From contig NZ_CP128595.1 of the NCBI RefSeq assembly GCF_030444335.1, forward strand, positions 1,178,001 through 1,242,000: 64,000 nt of DNA. The letters are read 5' to 3'. The stretch is from Polaribacter huanghezhanensis (lineage in GTDB: Bacteria; Bacteroidota; Bacteroidia; Flavobacteriales; Flavobacteriaceae). Below are positions 44,215 to 51,747 of the stretch, one piece after another. The notes beneath the pieces are model-generated. The model was not told the DNA's origin. It worked only from the letters and a program-made list of their open reading frames with translations, and ran no database searches. Position 1 is the stretch's first letter. Each line of letters starts with the position of its first letter. The translations under genes and the position numbers were made by a program.

Positions 44215-44574
44215 TTATTTAGAAAAATACTTTGAATTATTAGGGTTGTTTATTTCAAACTTAATGTATATTGAATCTCCTTTGTGTTTTTGACCAGTAA
44301 GTTTATTTGCCCAAAACCAGGTTTCATAAATTTTTCCTTTGTATATAATTCTATAATCAACTTTTTGGTAATAACCAGCCCTCCCTCTTTGTTTGAATTC
44401 TGTATTTGTAATTATTCCTTTTTTTACACCCGTTTTTCTTCCAAAAAAACGAGCTTCATCATTCCAAAATAAAGAAATAATATAAAATAAAAGTGCAGAA
44501 ACTAATAGTGCTATACCAGTTTTTAGAAAGTTTATTTTCCGTTCTCTTTTTCTAGTGAGGTTATATTTCTCTTT
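44215..44574 (-). pseudogene. Startless ORF, small membrane protein (DUF3592-like impression)
   Basis: An open minus frame of 119 codons with no ATG, GTG or TTG start: a stop TGA (44575-44577) precedes it. It reads RKINFLKTGIALLVSALLF (one membrane helix), then GVKKGIITNTEFKQRGRAGY, KVDYRIIYKGKIYETWFW and ends NNPNNSKYFSK. The codon pattern is coding-like and homogeneous, so this is either a gene that lost its 5' end by truncation or frameshift, or one with an unusual start. It sits between the intact arsM and the arsM remnant. Confidence 0.6.
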
Positions 44575-44644
44575 TCAATTTGTATAGTAAAATAGCTATT
44601 TCACTATAAAAATAATGAAATAAACGCTTTAAAAGTTCTTTTAT

Positions 44645-44676
44645 AAAAGATTTCTCGACTCCGCTCGAAATGACAA
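44645..44676. repeat. Dispersed hairpin repeat downstream of arsM
   Basis: On the minus strand GTCA, arm TTTC, core GAGCGGAGTCGA, arm GAAA; perfect pairing. It lies 5 bp beyond the arsM stop codon. Confidence 0.85.
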
Positions 44677-44680
44677 TTAA

Positions 44681-45649
44681 CTAACAACACCCACCACCAT
44701 CATAATGGAAGGTAGAAGGAGAAAAGAAAATATCATCTCTTCCTAAATTTTGTAATGCTTTTGCAGTTTTATCACAAATTGCCAATGGCTGATTTTTCAA
44801 TAACGTATGTCCTAACCCATCATCAAAATAGGCTGAATTACCATAATAAATGGCTGCTTTTCCTGTAAAAACACAAGGGCCATCTTCTGGCATTGGATCT
44901 TTAATTGCGGCAATTTCAATCGATTCTATATAAATCAATTCATCTGTTGGATAATTTTTAGGATCTAAAATTCTGTAAGGTTTTCTCGCTCTAATTTCTA
45001 TCGTTCCAAAACCAGCATCTGTCAATGCTTTTACATAATCAGCAATCGATAAACTGCCAGACAAACACAAGGCACGCAAGCGATCATCGTTGCGTAATTC
45101 ATCATTCATTGGTTGTTCGCATGTAGGATCGCTCATTACCAAACGCCCATGAGGTTTTAAAACTCGGTGCATTTCTTCAATGGCCTTCTTTAAGTCATCG
45201 GACTTAAAAATATTGAACAAACAGTTTTGAGCAGCAACATCAATCGAATTATCTTCCACAGGTAAATTCATGGCATCGCCTTTCCGTAAATCCACAAAAT
45301 CAGATTTGAACCAATTGTTTTGCGCTTCTGCAATTTTAAAATTCTTACGAGAAGCTTCTAGCATTTCACCCACAACATCCAACCCAATTACGCCGCCTTT
45401 ATTTCTATTGAAATACGCGAATTGCAACAATTCCATTCCGCCACCAACTCCAACATATAACATTTTCGGATTGTTCGTTAAATCTCTTGCATGCACTGTA
45501 GAACCACAACCGTAATTCATTTCTTGCATAATTCTAGGAATCTTCAATCCGGGCAATTCCCAAATAGGATTTGTTGTGCAGCATAAACCAATATCTGGCG
45601 TTAAAGCTGCTTCTTTATATACGTTATGTGTGGTTTCTAGGTAACTCAT
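44681..45649 (-). CDS. arsM: Arsenosugar-type arsenite S-adenosylmethionine methyltransferase
   Basis: A 322-residue class I SAM methyltransferase that methylates arsenite. Cys residues likely to bind As(III) appear in DIGLCCTTNPIWELPG and MNYGCGSTVH; the SAM site is LYVGVGGGMELLQFA, then GDAMNLPVEDNSIDVAAQN. The C-terminal extension ends in the conserved GGGCC. This architecture is the ArsM type of arsenosugar clusters rather than the ordinary detoxification ArsM. Last intact gene of the cluster starting at 49486; a partial duplicate lies at 44049-44180. Confidence 0.9.
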   Translation of the reverse strand: MSYLETTHNVYKEAALTPDIGLCCTTNPIWELPGLKIPRIMQEMNYGCGSTVHARDLTNNPKMLYVGVGGGMELLQFAYFNRNKGGVIGLDVVGEMLEASRKNFKIAEAQNNWFKSDFVDLRKGDAMNLPVEDNSIDVAAQNCLFNIFKSDDLKKAIEEMHRVLKPHGRLVMSDPTCEQPMNDELRNDDRLRALCLSGSLSIADYVKALTDAGFGTIEIRARKPYRILDPKNYPTDELIYIESIEIAAIKDPMPEDGPCVFTGKAAIYYGNSAYFDDGLGHTLLKNQPLAICDKTAKALQNLGRDDIFFSPSTFHYDGGGCC

Positions 45650-45717
45650 TTTCTTTGGATTTATCGATTTTTGGATGTTTAGATTTTTAGACTCTAATAA
45701 TCCAGAAATCTACTAGT

Positions 45718-46545
45718 CTATTTATCTAATAATTTAATTAATTCTTTAAATAATACAATCATTTTTGGCTCTGCTTTTCCAGCAATTGCAATGATTTCAG
45801 CAATATCAACAGGATGTAAATTTTTCGGATCACATTCGTCTGTCAACACAGAAATAGCAGCACAAGGCAACTCTAATTGTTTTGCAACAATCACTTCAGG
45901 AACGGTACTCATTCCTACAGCATCCGTTTCTAAAATTTGTAACATTCTGTATTCTGCTCTAGTTTCTAATTGCGGTCCAACTACGCTGGTATAAACACCA
46001 GCTTTTAAATCTATGTCGTTTGCTTTGGCAATTTCTTGCAGTTGAGTATTTATTTTTTTAGAATAGGGTTCTAACATATCCGCAAAAATATTCCCAAAAT
46101 CATTGGCGCCTTTAAAAGCTAACGGGGAACTTCCTTGCAAATTGATATGATCTTCAATCAGCATGATATCTCCTTTTTTATAATTTAAATTGATGGCACC
46201 TGCGGCATTTGAAATCAATACATTTTTGATTCCCAAACCGTGCATAGTTCTAATTCCGTAGGTTACTTCCCATAAATTATAGCCTTCATAGACATGAAAA
46301 CGACCAACCATTACAATTACTTTTTTACCAGATAGGTTTCCGTAAATTAGTTTCCCTGAATGGAACTCAACCGTAGCTTGCGGAAAATTAGGAATATCGG
46401 CATAAGCAATTTCTTTTTCAATGTCGATTTCATCAACCAATTTCCCTAAACCTGTTCCGAGTACAATTCCAACTTCTGGAGCTGTAATTCCAACAGATTT
46501 TAAAAATGCTATTGTTTCTTTAAGTTGTTTTTTTTTCATATTCAT
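45718..46545 (-). CDS. Purine-nucleoside phosphorylase (trimeric PNP type)
   Basis: Cleaves the glycosidic bond of purine nucleosides with phosphate. A 275-residue protein with GIVLGTGLGKLVDEI, the phosphate site in GRFHVYEGY, SNAAGAINLNYKKGD and VGPQLETRAEYRM, and DAVGMSTVPEVIVA (Glu/Met base pocket). In an arsenosugar cluster the natural inference is removal of adenine from the 5'-deoxy-5'-dimethylarsinoyl-adenosine made by ArsM plus ArsS; it could also be the cell's general PNP. Lies 68 bp upstream of arsM. Confidence 0.9.
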   Translation of the reverse strand: MNMKKKQLKETIAFLKSVGITAPEVGIVLGTGLGKLVDEIDIEKEIAYADIPNFPQATVEFHSGKLIYGNLSGKKVIVMVGRFHVYEGYNLWEVTYGIRTMHGLGIKNVLISNAAGAINLNYKKGDIMLIEDHINLQGSSPLAFKGANDFGNIFADMLEPYSKKINTQLQEIAKANDIDLKAGVYTSVVGPQLETRAEYRMLQILETDAVGMSTVPEVIVAKQLELPCAAISVLTDECDPKNLHPVDIAEIIAIAGKAEPKMIVLFKELIKLLDK

Positions 46546-46573
46546 GCTGAATTAGTTTCAGTATCTTTTTATT

Positions 46574-47245
46574 TTAAAGTTGTATCTTTTTTTCAATAAT
46601 TTCTTTAACCTTCGGATTGTTTTTATAGAAATGGGAATCGATTAAATCTTCAAAAGTATCGATGTCGTTTAGTGTTTTTATCAACCCAACTGATTGTTGT
46701 TGCTCTTTTAATTGGGCTAAAGTTATTGTTAATAATTCAGATTGACTCCAAGGTTTGTCTTTAAAAATGGATGGATTCATTTTTGACATCCCAATTAAAT
46801 AATAACCACCATCTTCAGCGGGACCAAAAACAACATCATTTTTTGCCAAACTCTCAAAACCTGAATCAATAATTTCTTTTGAAATATCAGGTAAATCAGA
46901 GCCAATTAAAAGGATGTTTTCATAGCCTTCTTCAAATCCATTTTGAAATGCATTTTGCATTTTAATTCCTAAATCTTCACCTTCTTGTACAAATTTTTTG
47001 CCACCTTTCCATTTTGATGAAATAATTGCATCAGAAAAATAAATGTGTCTGTCGGCTTTAATATTAGAAGTTGCTTTTTCGGTGATACCTGCCAATTCTG
47101 AATAAATTTTAAACGCACCAATAGCACCAATCCTTTTAGCCAAGCGGGTTTTTACTTTGCCTAAAATAATATTCTTAACAAATATGATTAGCAAGTCTTT
47201 GTCTTTTCTCTTGGCTCTTTTCTCTTGGCTCTTTTTATCACTCAT
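46574..47245 (-). CDS. DUF2064 (TIGR04282-type) arsenosugar-associated glycosyltransferase
   Basis: A 223-residue GT-A-like protein. LLIIFVKNIILGKVKTRLAK is the nucleotide-sugar binding start, then LLIGSDLPDIS (DxP) and GPAEDGGYYLIGM. Proteins of this family accompany arsenosugar genes. ATG 47245 is chosen; the first 17 residues (MSDKKSQEKRAKRKDKD) are encoded partly by a perfect 14-bp tandem duplication (47204-47231). A shorter start at the TTG before LLIIF is possible. Confidence 0.82.
   Translation of the reverse strand: MSDKKSQEKRAKRKDKDLLIIFVKNIILGKVKTRLAKRIGAIGAFKIYSELAGITEKATSNIKADRHIYFSDAIISSKWKGGKKFVQEGEDLGIKMQNAFQNGFEEGYENILLIGSDLPDISKEIIDSGFESLAKNDVVFGPAEDGGYYLIGMSKMNPSIFKDKPWSQSELLTITLAQLKEQQQSVGLIKTLNDIDTFEDLIDSHFYKNNPKVKEIIEKKIQL
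47204..47231. repeat. 14-bp perfect tandem duplication
   Basis: TTTTCTCTTGGCTC occurs twice without spacer at the 5' end of the DUF2064 gene. The unit is not a multiple of three, so losing one unit would put the ATG out of frame. Confidence 0.85.
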
Positions 47246-47298
47246 ATATTTCAACTTTTTATTTTTTAGCTGCTGAGAACTGTTAACTGAACACTGAA

Positions 47299-48351
47299 TT
47301 ACGCAACAACTCCTTGACAGCTACTTCCTGCGCCAGCTGTGCAGCCGTAGCAATGTTGATTGATAATAATATTTCTATTTTGCAGCAATTCTTCGTTGTA
47401 GTCAGCAATATGTTTTACGCTAGAATTTACTTTTAAATTTAACATTTGATTGAAGTCACAATCGTATAAAAACCCGTCCCAACTAACAGAAATTGTGTTG
47501 GTGCACATTACGTTTTCTACTGCTGCAGGATTGTAAGCTTCAACCAAAGAAATCATATACTCTTCATAGTTGTCAGAAGCAATTAGATAATCTAAAAATC
47601 GGCTGATGGGTAAATTGGTAATGGCAAATAAGCTGTGAAAATCAATATTAAAATCGTCTTTCAATGCTTTTTTAAAATCGTTTTCTAATGCTTGTTGATC
47701 TCCTGGTAAAAATGCGCCTGATGGATTGTACACCAAATCTAATTTTAAGTCAGAATCTTCAATTCCATAACCAACTTCATTTAGCATTTGTAATACTTTG
47801 ATTGATTTATCGAAAACGCCATTTCCACGTTGTTTATCCGTTTTTCCACGTGTCCAGTGCGGCATCGAAGAAACCACATGAATATTGTGTTTTTTAAAAA
47901 AGGCGGGTAAATCGTGGTATTTTTTATTTGCTAAAATGATGGTTAAATTAGATCGAACAATAAAGTCTTTGATTCCAGCTTTAGCAGCTTCTTCAACAAA
48001 CCATCTAAAACTTGGATTCATTTCTGGAGCACCACCCGTTAAATCTAAGGTATGTGCTTTGGTTTTTTTTATGACATCCAAACATTGCTTCATGGTTTCA
48101 ATTGTCATGATTTCTTTTCTGTCTGGACCCGCATCAACATGGCAATGCGAACACACCTGATTGCACATATAACCCAAATTGATTTGCAGAATTTCTAATT
48201 TCTTTGGACGCAATGGAAACTGATTTGTTTCCGTTATTTTATTAGTAAACGTAGGCAATTCACCATCAGCAAAAATTCCGTTTGATAGAATTTCTAATTG
48301 ACGTTGGGTGTTTGCTAAATCGTTATTTCTTGCTAAAAGGGATTTTTTCAT
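47299..48351 (-). CDS. arsS: Arsenosugar biosynthesis radical SAM protein ArsS
   Basis: Radical SAM enzyme believed to attach a 5'-deoxyadenosyl group to dimethylarsenite. Cluster motif CNQVCSHCHVDAGPDRKE (CxxxCxxC), GGAPEMNPSFRWFVEE, VVSSMPHWT, and the Cys-rich C-terminus CYGCTAGAGSSCQG of the radical SAM/Cys-rich family, some members of which are selenoproteins (here all Cys). ATG 48351 (MKKSLLARNN) is the family start; a longer frame enters the repeat at 48375. Confidence 0.92.
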   Translation of the reverse strand: MKKSLLARNNDLANTQRQLEILSNGIFADGELPTFTNKITETNQFPLRPKKLEILQINLGYMCNQVCSHCHVDAGPDRKEIMTIETMKQCLDVIKKTKAHTLDLTGGAPEMNPSFRWFVEEAAKAGIKDFIVRSNLTIILANKKYHDLPAFFKKHNIHVVSSMPHWTRGKTDKQRGNGVFDKSIKVLQMLNEVGYGIEDSDLKLDLVYNPSGAFLPGDQQALENDFKKALKDDFNIDFHSLFAITNLPISRFLDYLIASDNYEEYMISLVEAYNPAAVENVMCTNTISVSWDGFLYDCDFNQMLNLKVNSSVKHIADYNEELLQNRNIIINQHCYGCTAGAGSSCQGVVA

Positions 48352-48374
48352 GTATGCTGATTCAGTATCTTTTT

Positions 48375-48401
48375 GTCTCCTCAAGCGCAGTCGAGAGGTT
48401 A
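48375..48401. repeat. Dispersed hairpin repeat upstream of arsS
   Basis: GTCT, arm CCTC, core AAGCGCAGTCGA (two core differences from the main form), arm GAGG. Perfect arm pairing; located between arsS and the peroxidase-like gene. Confidence 0.82.
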
Positions 48402-48407
48402 TAATTT

Positions 48408-48743
48408 TTATCCGTCTAGTTTATTCACTTTATTCATCATTTGAACTCCATGAACCAACGTTGCCCCACTTTTAATAGCGGCACCAACATGTATAGCTTC
48501 CATCATTTCTTCTTTGGTAATTCCGCGTTGCAATCCATCTTTTGTATAGGCATCAATACAATACGGGCATTGTTCTGTGTGTGCTACAGCTAATGCAATC
48601 AATGATTTTTCTCTAGCTGTTAACGCCCCTTCTTCAAACACTTTTCCGTAGTAGTCAAAGAATTTGTTTCCTAGTTCTTCGCTCCATTCTGTAATTTTTC
48701 CAAACTTTCTTAAATCTGCTGGATCGTAATATGTTTTTGCCAT
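48408..48743 (-). CDS. Arsenosugar-associated peroxidase-like protein (AhpD/CMD fold)
   Basis: A 111-residue protein of the alkylhydroperoxidase/carboxymuconolactone decarboxylase fold. Active-site CPYC followed by IDAYTKDGL, with EKSLIALAVAH before and HVGAAIKSGATLVHGVQM after, exactly the type that accompanies ArsS. Start ATG 48743 (MAKTYYDPADL). May protect intermediates by thiol-dependent peroxide reduction; the actual role is unknown. Confidence 0.88.
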   Translation of the reverse strand: MAKTYYDPADLRKFGKITEWSEELGNKFFDYYGKVFEEGALTAREKSLIALAVAHTEQCPYCIDAYTKDGLQRGITKEEMMEAIHVGAAIKSGATLVHGVQMMNKVNKLDG

Positions 48744-48775
48744 GTTTTTTGTGTTATTCTTAAAAAATAAAGATA

Positions 48776-49486
48776 CTACTTCCCGTTCAGATTCCAATCA
48801 TATTCTAAGAAACGAATCTTTGCTTTTTTGTTGATTTTAATTGTAGAATACTTGTTTAAATAATCAATTAAAGAACCATTCTTTGTGAAATCGTCTTTAT
48901 ACCAATCAAATATTTTTGAAAGCTGAATTTTCTTTTGAGTGATTTTATTTCGATTAGAATCATTAATAAAAATTTTCATTAAATCTTCTAGTTTTTCGTC
49001 AATATTGTCTTCAGTAAAGGCAAAACCCCCTAATTGCGGACAAGATACAGAAGCACAATTTACACCAACATGAATTCTAGGATCGTTAAAATTCTTTCTT
49101 AAAATTTTATGTTCAATATGATTTAACGTATACATTTCTCCACCAACATTTGCAAATGGAATATTCCAAGCATCTTTTCCTTTTTCTTTAATATTGGTGA
49201 TGCTTTTTAAAGGATATTTATCAAGGATTGTTTTTAAAGTGTAGGCGTTATAGGCATTAATCCAAAATGCTTTTGATTTGTTTTTTGACCAATTTTTTTG
49301 AGGAGCTGTATTTTCTAAATAACGAATGTATTCAGTTAATTTTGATTCGTCAATTTTTAACATTTTGTAATTTACATTTTCCTTACCATCCACATGTGTA
49401 TTTAATAAAGCATTGTAAGTTGCTGTTTGTGAATTGATTGAGTCAGTTAGAAAAAGAGAAAAAAGAATGGTAAGAAATGATTTCAT
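48776..49486 (-). CDS. Secreted DUF547 protein
   Basis: A 236-residue exported protein (signal peptide residues 1-19, ending SINSQ). DUF547 hallmarks: KAFWINAYNAYTLKTIL, DAWNIPFANVGGEMYTLN HIEH-region, and HVGVNCASVSCPQL with a conserved Cys-His arrangement that resembles a cysteine-protease fold. Likely first gene of the arsenosugar operon and often found with it, although its role there is unknown. Confidence 0.83.
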   Translation of the reverse strand: MKSFLTILFSLFLTDSINSQTATYNALLNTHVDGKENVNYKMLKIDESKLTEYIRYLENTAPQKNWSKNKSKAFWINAYNAYTLKTILDKYPLKSITNIKEKGKDAWNIPFANVGGEMYTLNHIEHKILRKNFNDPRIHVGVNCASVSCPQLGGFAFTEDNIDEKLEDLMKIFINDSNRNKITQKKIQLSKIFDWYKDDFTKNGSLIDYLNKYSTIKINKKAKIRFLEYDWNLNGK

Positions 49487-49501
49487 CTAAAATGTTTTTA
49501 T

Positions 49502-49528
49502 GCTAAATTTTAGACGAACTAATTTAGC
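49502..49528. promoter_or_regulatory. Inverted repeat before the arsenosugar operon
   Basis: GCTAAATT (49502-49509) and AATTTAGC (49521-49528) with an 11-nt spacer, 16 bp upstream of the DUF547 start. Candidate operator or leader hairpin; no matching regulator is encoded nearby. Confidence 0.35.
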
Positions 49529-49555
49529 GTTGTTTACACAGAAAGAGATAAAAAA

Positions 49556-50257
49556 TTAATCCATTATTTCTTCTCTAGGTTTCAAATTGAATTTTTTTCT
49601 AAACCAAAAGACAAAAACATATAAAAAAGGTGTGTCTAAAATGGCGATAATCATTTTAAAAACGACACCACCAACTAATAAACCTAAAAATTTATCCCAA
49701 GAAATAATGTAAAAAGAACAAAGTAAAATTAATACGGTTAACGTGTCTATAAATTGAGAAGTAAATGTTGAAAAATTGTTTCGTAACCAAAGATGTTTTC
49801 CTTTGGTAAGTTTTTTCCAAAAATGATAGACTCTAATGTCTATAAATTGTGCAAATAAATAGGCCATCATAGAAGCGAATACAGCCAACGGAGCAGCGCC
49901 AAATACATTTAAAAATGTTTTATCTGTAACTTGAGACCAAGAAGTAGCAGGAACATGTTTTGAAACAAAAATGATTAACAATGAAAAAAACGAAGCAAAA
50001 ATTCCAGCAATTACTACTTGATTAGCTTTTTTCTTACCATATACTTCAGATAAAATATCAGTAATTAAAAAAGTAATTGGATAGGGTAATAAGCCAACAG
50101 AAATCTCAAATAATTTTACGTCAAAAAGAGTAATATCAAAAGGATACCAATAAAAAAACTTTTGAAAAATAAGATTAGAAGTTACTAATGATGCAATAAA
50201 TAAAGCGGCTAAAATTAAATAAATTAATTGTGAAGTAGATTTTTGGTTAGCTGTCAT
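49556..50257 (-). CDS. yhhQ: Queuosine precursor transporter (VUT/YhhQ family)
   Basis: A 233-residue inner-membrane protein with six or so helices. Family segments: LFIASLVTSNLIFQKFF, LPYPITFLITDILSEVYGKK, ASMMAYLFAQFIDIRVYHFWK and NNFSTFTSQFIDTLTVL. Imports preQ0/preQ1. Fits with queA at 28617. Divergent from fabD over a 78-bp gap; no preQ1 riboswitch recognised there. Confidence 0.92.
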   Translation of the reverse strand: MTANQKSTSQLIYLILAALFIASLVTSNLIFQKFFYWYPFDITLFDVKLFEISVGLLPYPITFLITDILSEVYGKKKANQVVIAGIFASFFSLLIIFVSKHVPATSWSQVTDKTFLNVFGAAPLAVFASMMAYLFAQFIDIRVYHFWKKLTKGKHLWLRNNFSTFTSQFIDTLTVLILLCSFYIISWDKFLGLLVGGVVFKMIIAILDTPFLYVFVFWFRKKFNLKPREEIMD

Positions 50258-50296
50258 TTAACGAAAGTAAGAATTTAGTTTGATTTTAAAAATTTG

Positions 50297-50304
50297 TATG
50301 TTTG
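50297..50304 (+). promoter_or_regulatory. fabD -7 element
   Basis: TATGTTTG, 31 bp before ATG 50336. A TTG at 50280-50282 is a little close (14 bp). Confidence 0.5.
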
Positions 50305-50335
50305 CAACATTAAATAAAGAATAAAAAAGAAGAAC

Positions 50336-51220
50336 ATGAAGGCATATATTTTTCCAGGTCAAGGAGCTCAATTTTCAGGAATGGGATTGGATTTATACGA
50401 AAAATCAACCATAGCGCAAGAGTTATTTGAACAAGCCAATAAAATTTTAGGTTTTGCAATCACAGATATTATGTTTGAAGGAACAGCAGAGCAGTTAAAA
50501 GAAACAAAAGTTACTCAACCTGCTATTTTTTTACATTCAGTAATTTTAGCTAAAGTGTTGGGAGATTCTTTTCAGCCAGAAATGGTAGCAGGACATTCTT
50601 TAGGTGAAATTTCCGCTTTAGTTGCAAATGGTGTTTTGTCTTTTGAAGATGGTCTAACATTGGTTTCAAAACGTGCTTTAGCAATGCAAAAAGCGTGCGA
50701 AATTCAGAAATCTACAATGGCTGCCATAATTGGTTTAGAAGATGGTTTAGTTGAAGAAGTTTGTGAATCAATTGATGGAGTGGTAGTAGCAGCAAATTAC
50801 AATTGCCCTGGGCAATTAGTGATTTCTGGCGAAATTAAAGCTGTTGAAAAAGCCTGTGAATTATTAAAAGAAAAAGGTGCGAAAATGGCTGTAATGTTGC
50901 CAGTTGGTGGTGCATTTCATTCACCAATGATGGAGCCCGCAAGAGAAGAATTAGCAGCGGCAATTGAAGCTACAACTTTTAGCAATCCAACGTGTCCGGT
51001 ATATCAAAATGTTACTGCAAGTGCAGTTACAGATCCAGATGAAATTAAGAAAAATTTAATGTCGCAATTAACGGCGCCAGTTCGTTGGACACAATCTGTG
51101 CAACAAATGATTGCAGATGGTGGAACAGAATTTATAGAAGTTGGCCCAGGAAAAGTATTGCAAGGGTTGATGCGTAAAATTGATAGAAGTGTTGCCGCAA
51201 GTGGAGCTTCTTTTGAATAA
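50336..51220 (+). CDS. fabD: Malonyl-CoA:ACP transacylase
   Basis: Loads malonyl groups onto ACP for fatty-acid synthesis. 294 residues; FPGQGAQFSGMG at the start, nucleophile Ser in GHSLGEISAL, GAFHSPMM (His) and QNVTASAV, ending EVGPGKVLQGLMRKI. Standard length. Ended by a terminator. Confidence 0.96.
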   Translation: MKAYIFPGQGAQFSGMGLDLYEKSTIAQELFEQANKILGFAITDIMFEGTAEQLKETKVTQPAIFLHSVILAKVLGDSFQPEMVAGHSLGEISALVANGVLSFEDGLTLVSKRALAMQKACEIQKSTMAAIIGLEDGLVEEVCESIDGVVVAANYNCPGQLVISGEIKAVEKACELLKEKGAKMAVMLPVGGAFHSPMMEPAREELAAAIEATTFSNPTCPVYQNVTASAVTDPDEIKKNLMSQLTAPVRWTQSVQQMIADGGTEFIEVGPGKVLQGLMRKIDRSVAASGASFE

Positions 51221-51241
51221 AGAATAAAAAGTAATTGGAAT

Positions 51242-51274
51242 AAAAATCCCATTCAATTTGAGTGGGATTTTTCT
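51242..51274 (+). terminator. fabD terminator
   Basis: AAAAATCCCA (51242-51251) with TGGGATTTTT (51263-51272), extended by inner pairs around loop AATTT. Confidence 0.88.
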
Positions 51275-51277
51275 TGT

Positions 51278-51472
51278 TTATTTAGAAAGAACGCAATCTT
51301 CGCAGTCTTTAATTTCGCCATAGTATGTTTCTCTATATTTGTGAAGAGTTTCTAAAGGAATAATGTTTAAAAACATTTTTTTAATGTAAGTAACCCTTGT
51401 GTGTAATCGTCCCATCTGTGGAGTAAATCTTTTTTCTAAACGGGTTTTTCTTTTAATTTGAATCAGTCTCAT
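51278..51472 (-). CDS. Small basic hypothetical protein (64 aa)
   Basis: Start taken at ATG 51472 (MRLIQIKRKTRLEKRF); ATG 51487 would add five residues. Strongly basic N-terminal half, then FLNIIPLETLHKYRETYYG and a C-terminal CEDCVLSK with a CxxC. A full -33/-7 promoter directly upstream supports expression. Family not recognised. Confidence 0.65.
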   Translation of the reverse strand: MRLIQIKRKTRLEKRFTPQMGRLHTRVTYIKKMFLNIIPLETLHKYRETYYGEIKDCEDCVLSK

Positions 51473-51502
51473 GTTGTCTTTTATCATTAAATTAATATGA
51501 TA

Positions 51503-51533
51503 CAAAGATATGGAGATGATGAGGTCTTGTCAA
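51503..51533 (-). promoter_or_regulatory. Promoter of the 64-aa gene
   Basis: Minus-strand TATCTTTG (51503-51510) with TTG 20 bp upstream (51531-51533). Confidence 0.78.
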
Positions 51534-51747
51534 TTTTTAAATGTTAAAACATTAATTTTCAACTGATTAATATTGTATTGAAAATGATAAGGCGTAATTT
51601 TTAAAGATATGTTAAGGATATCTGCTTTTATTGAACTATTTGTAATCTTAAAAAGTTAAATTTGAGCAAAAATGACTTAAAAAAGCTAAAAATAATTCAA
51701 AAATGAGGTAAAAAAGGTTAAAAGCAGCTAAAAATGGCATTTTTTAA

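Noticed and set aside
50258-50335. Possible preQ1 riboswitch before the queuosine-precursor transporter
   Set aside because: No preQ1-I or preQ1-II type stem-loop plus A-rich tail could be found in the short divergent gap.
51661-51745. A-rich stretch with recurring GCTAAAAAT and GGTAAAA words
   Set aside because: Units are irregular in length and spacing, so this is low-complexity sequence rather than a tandem array or CRISPR.
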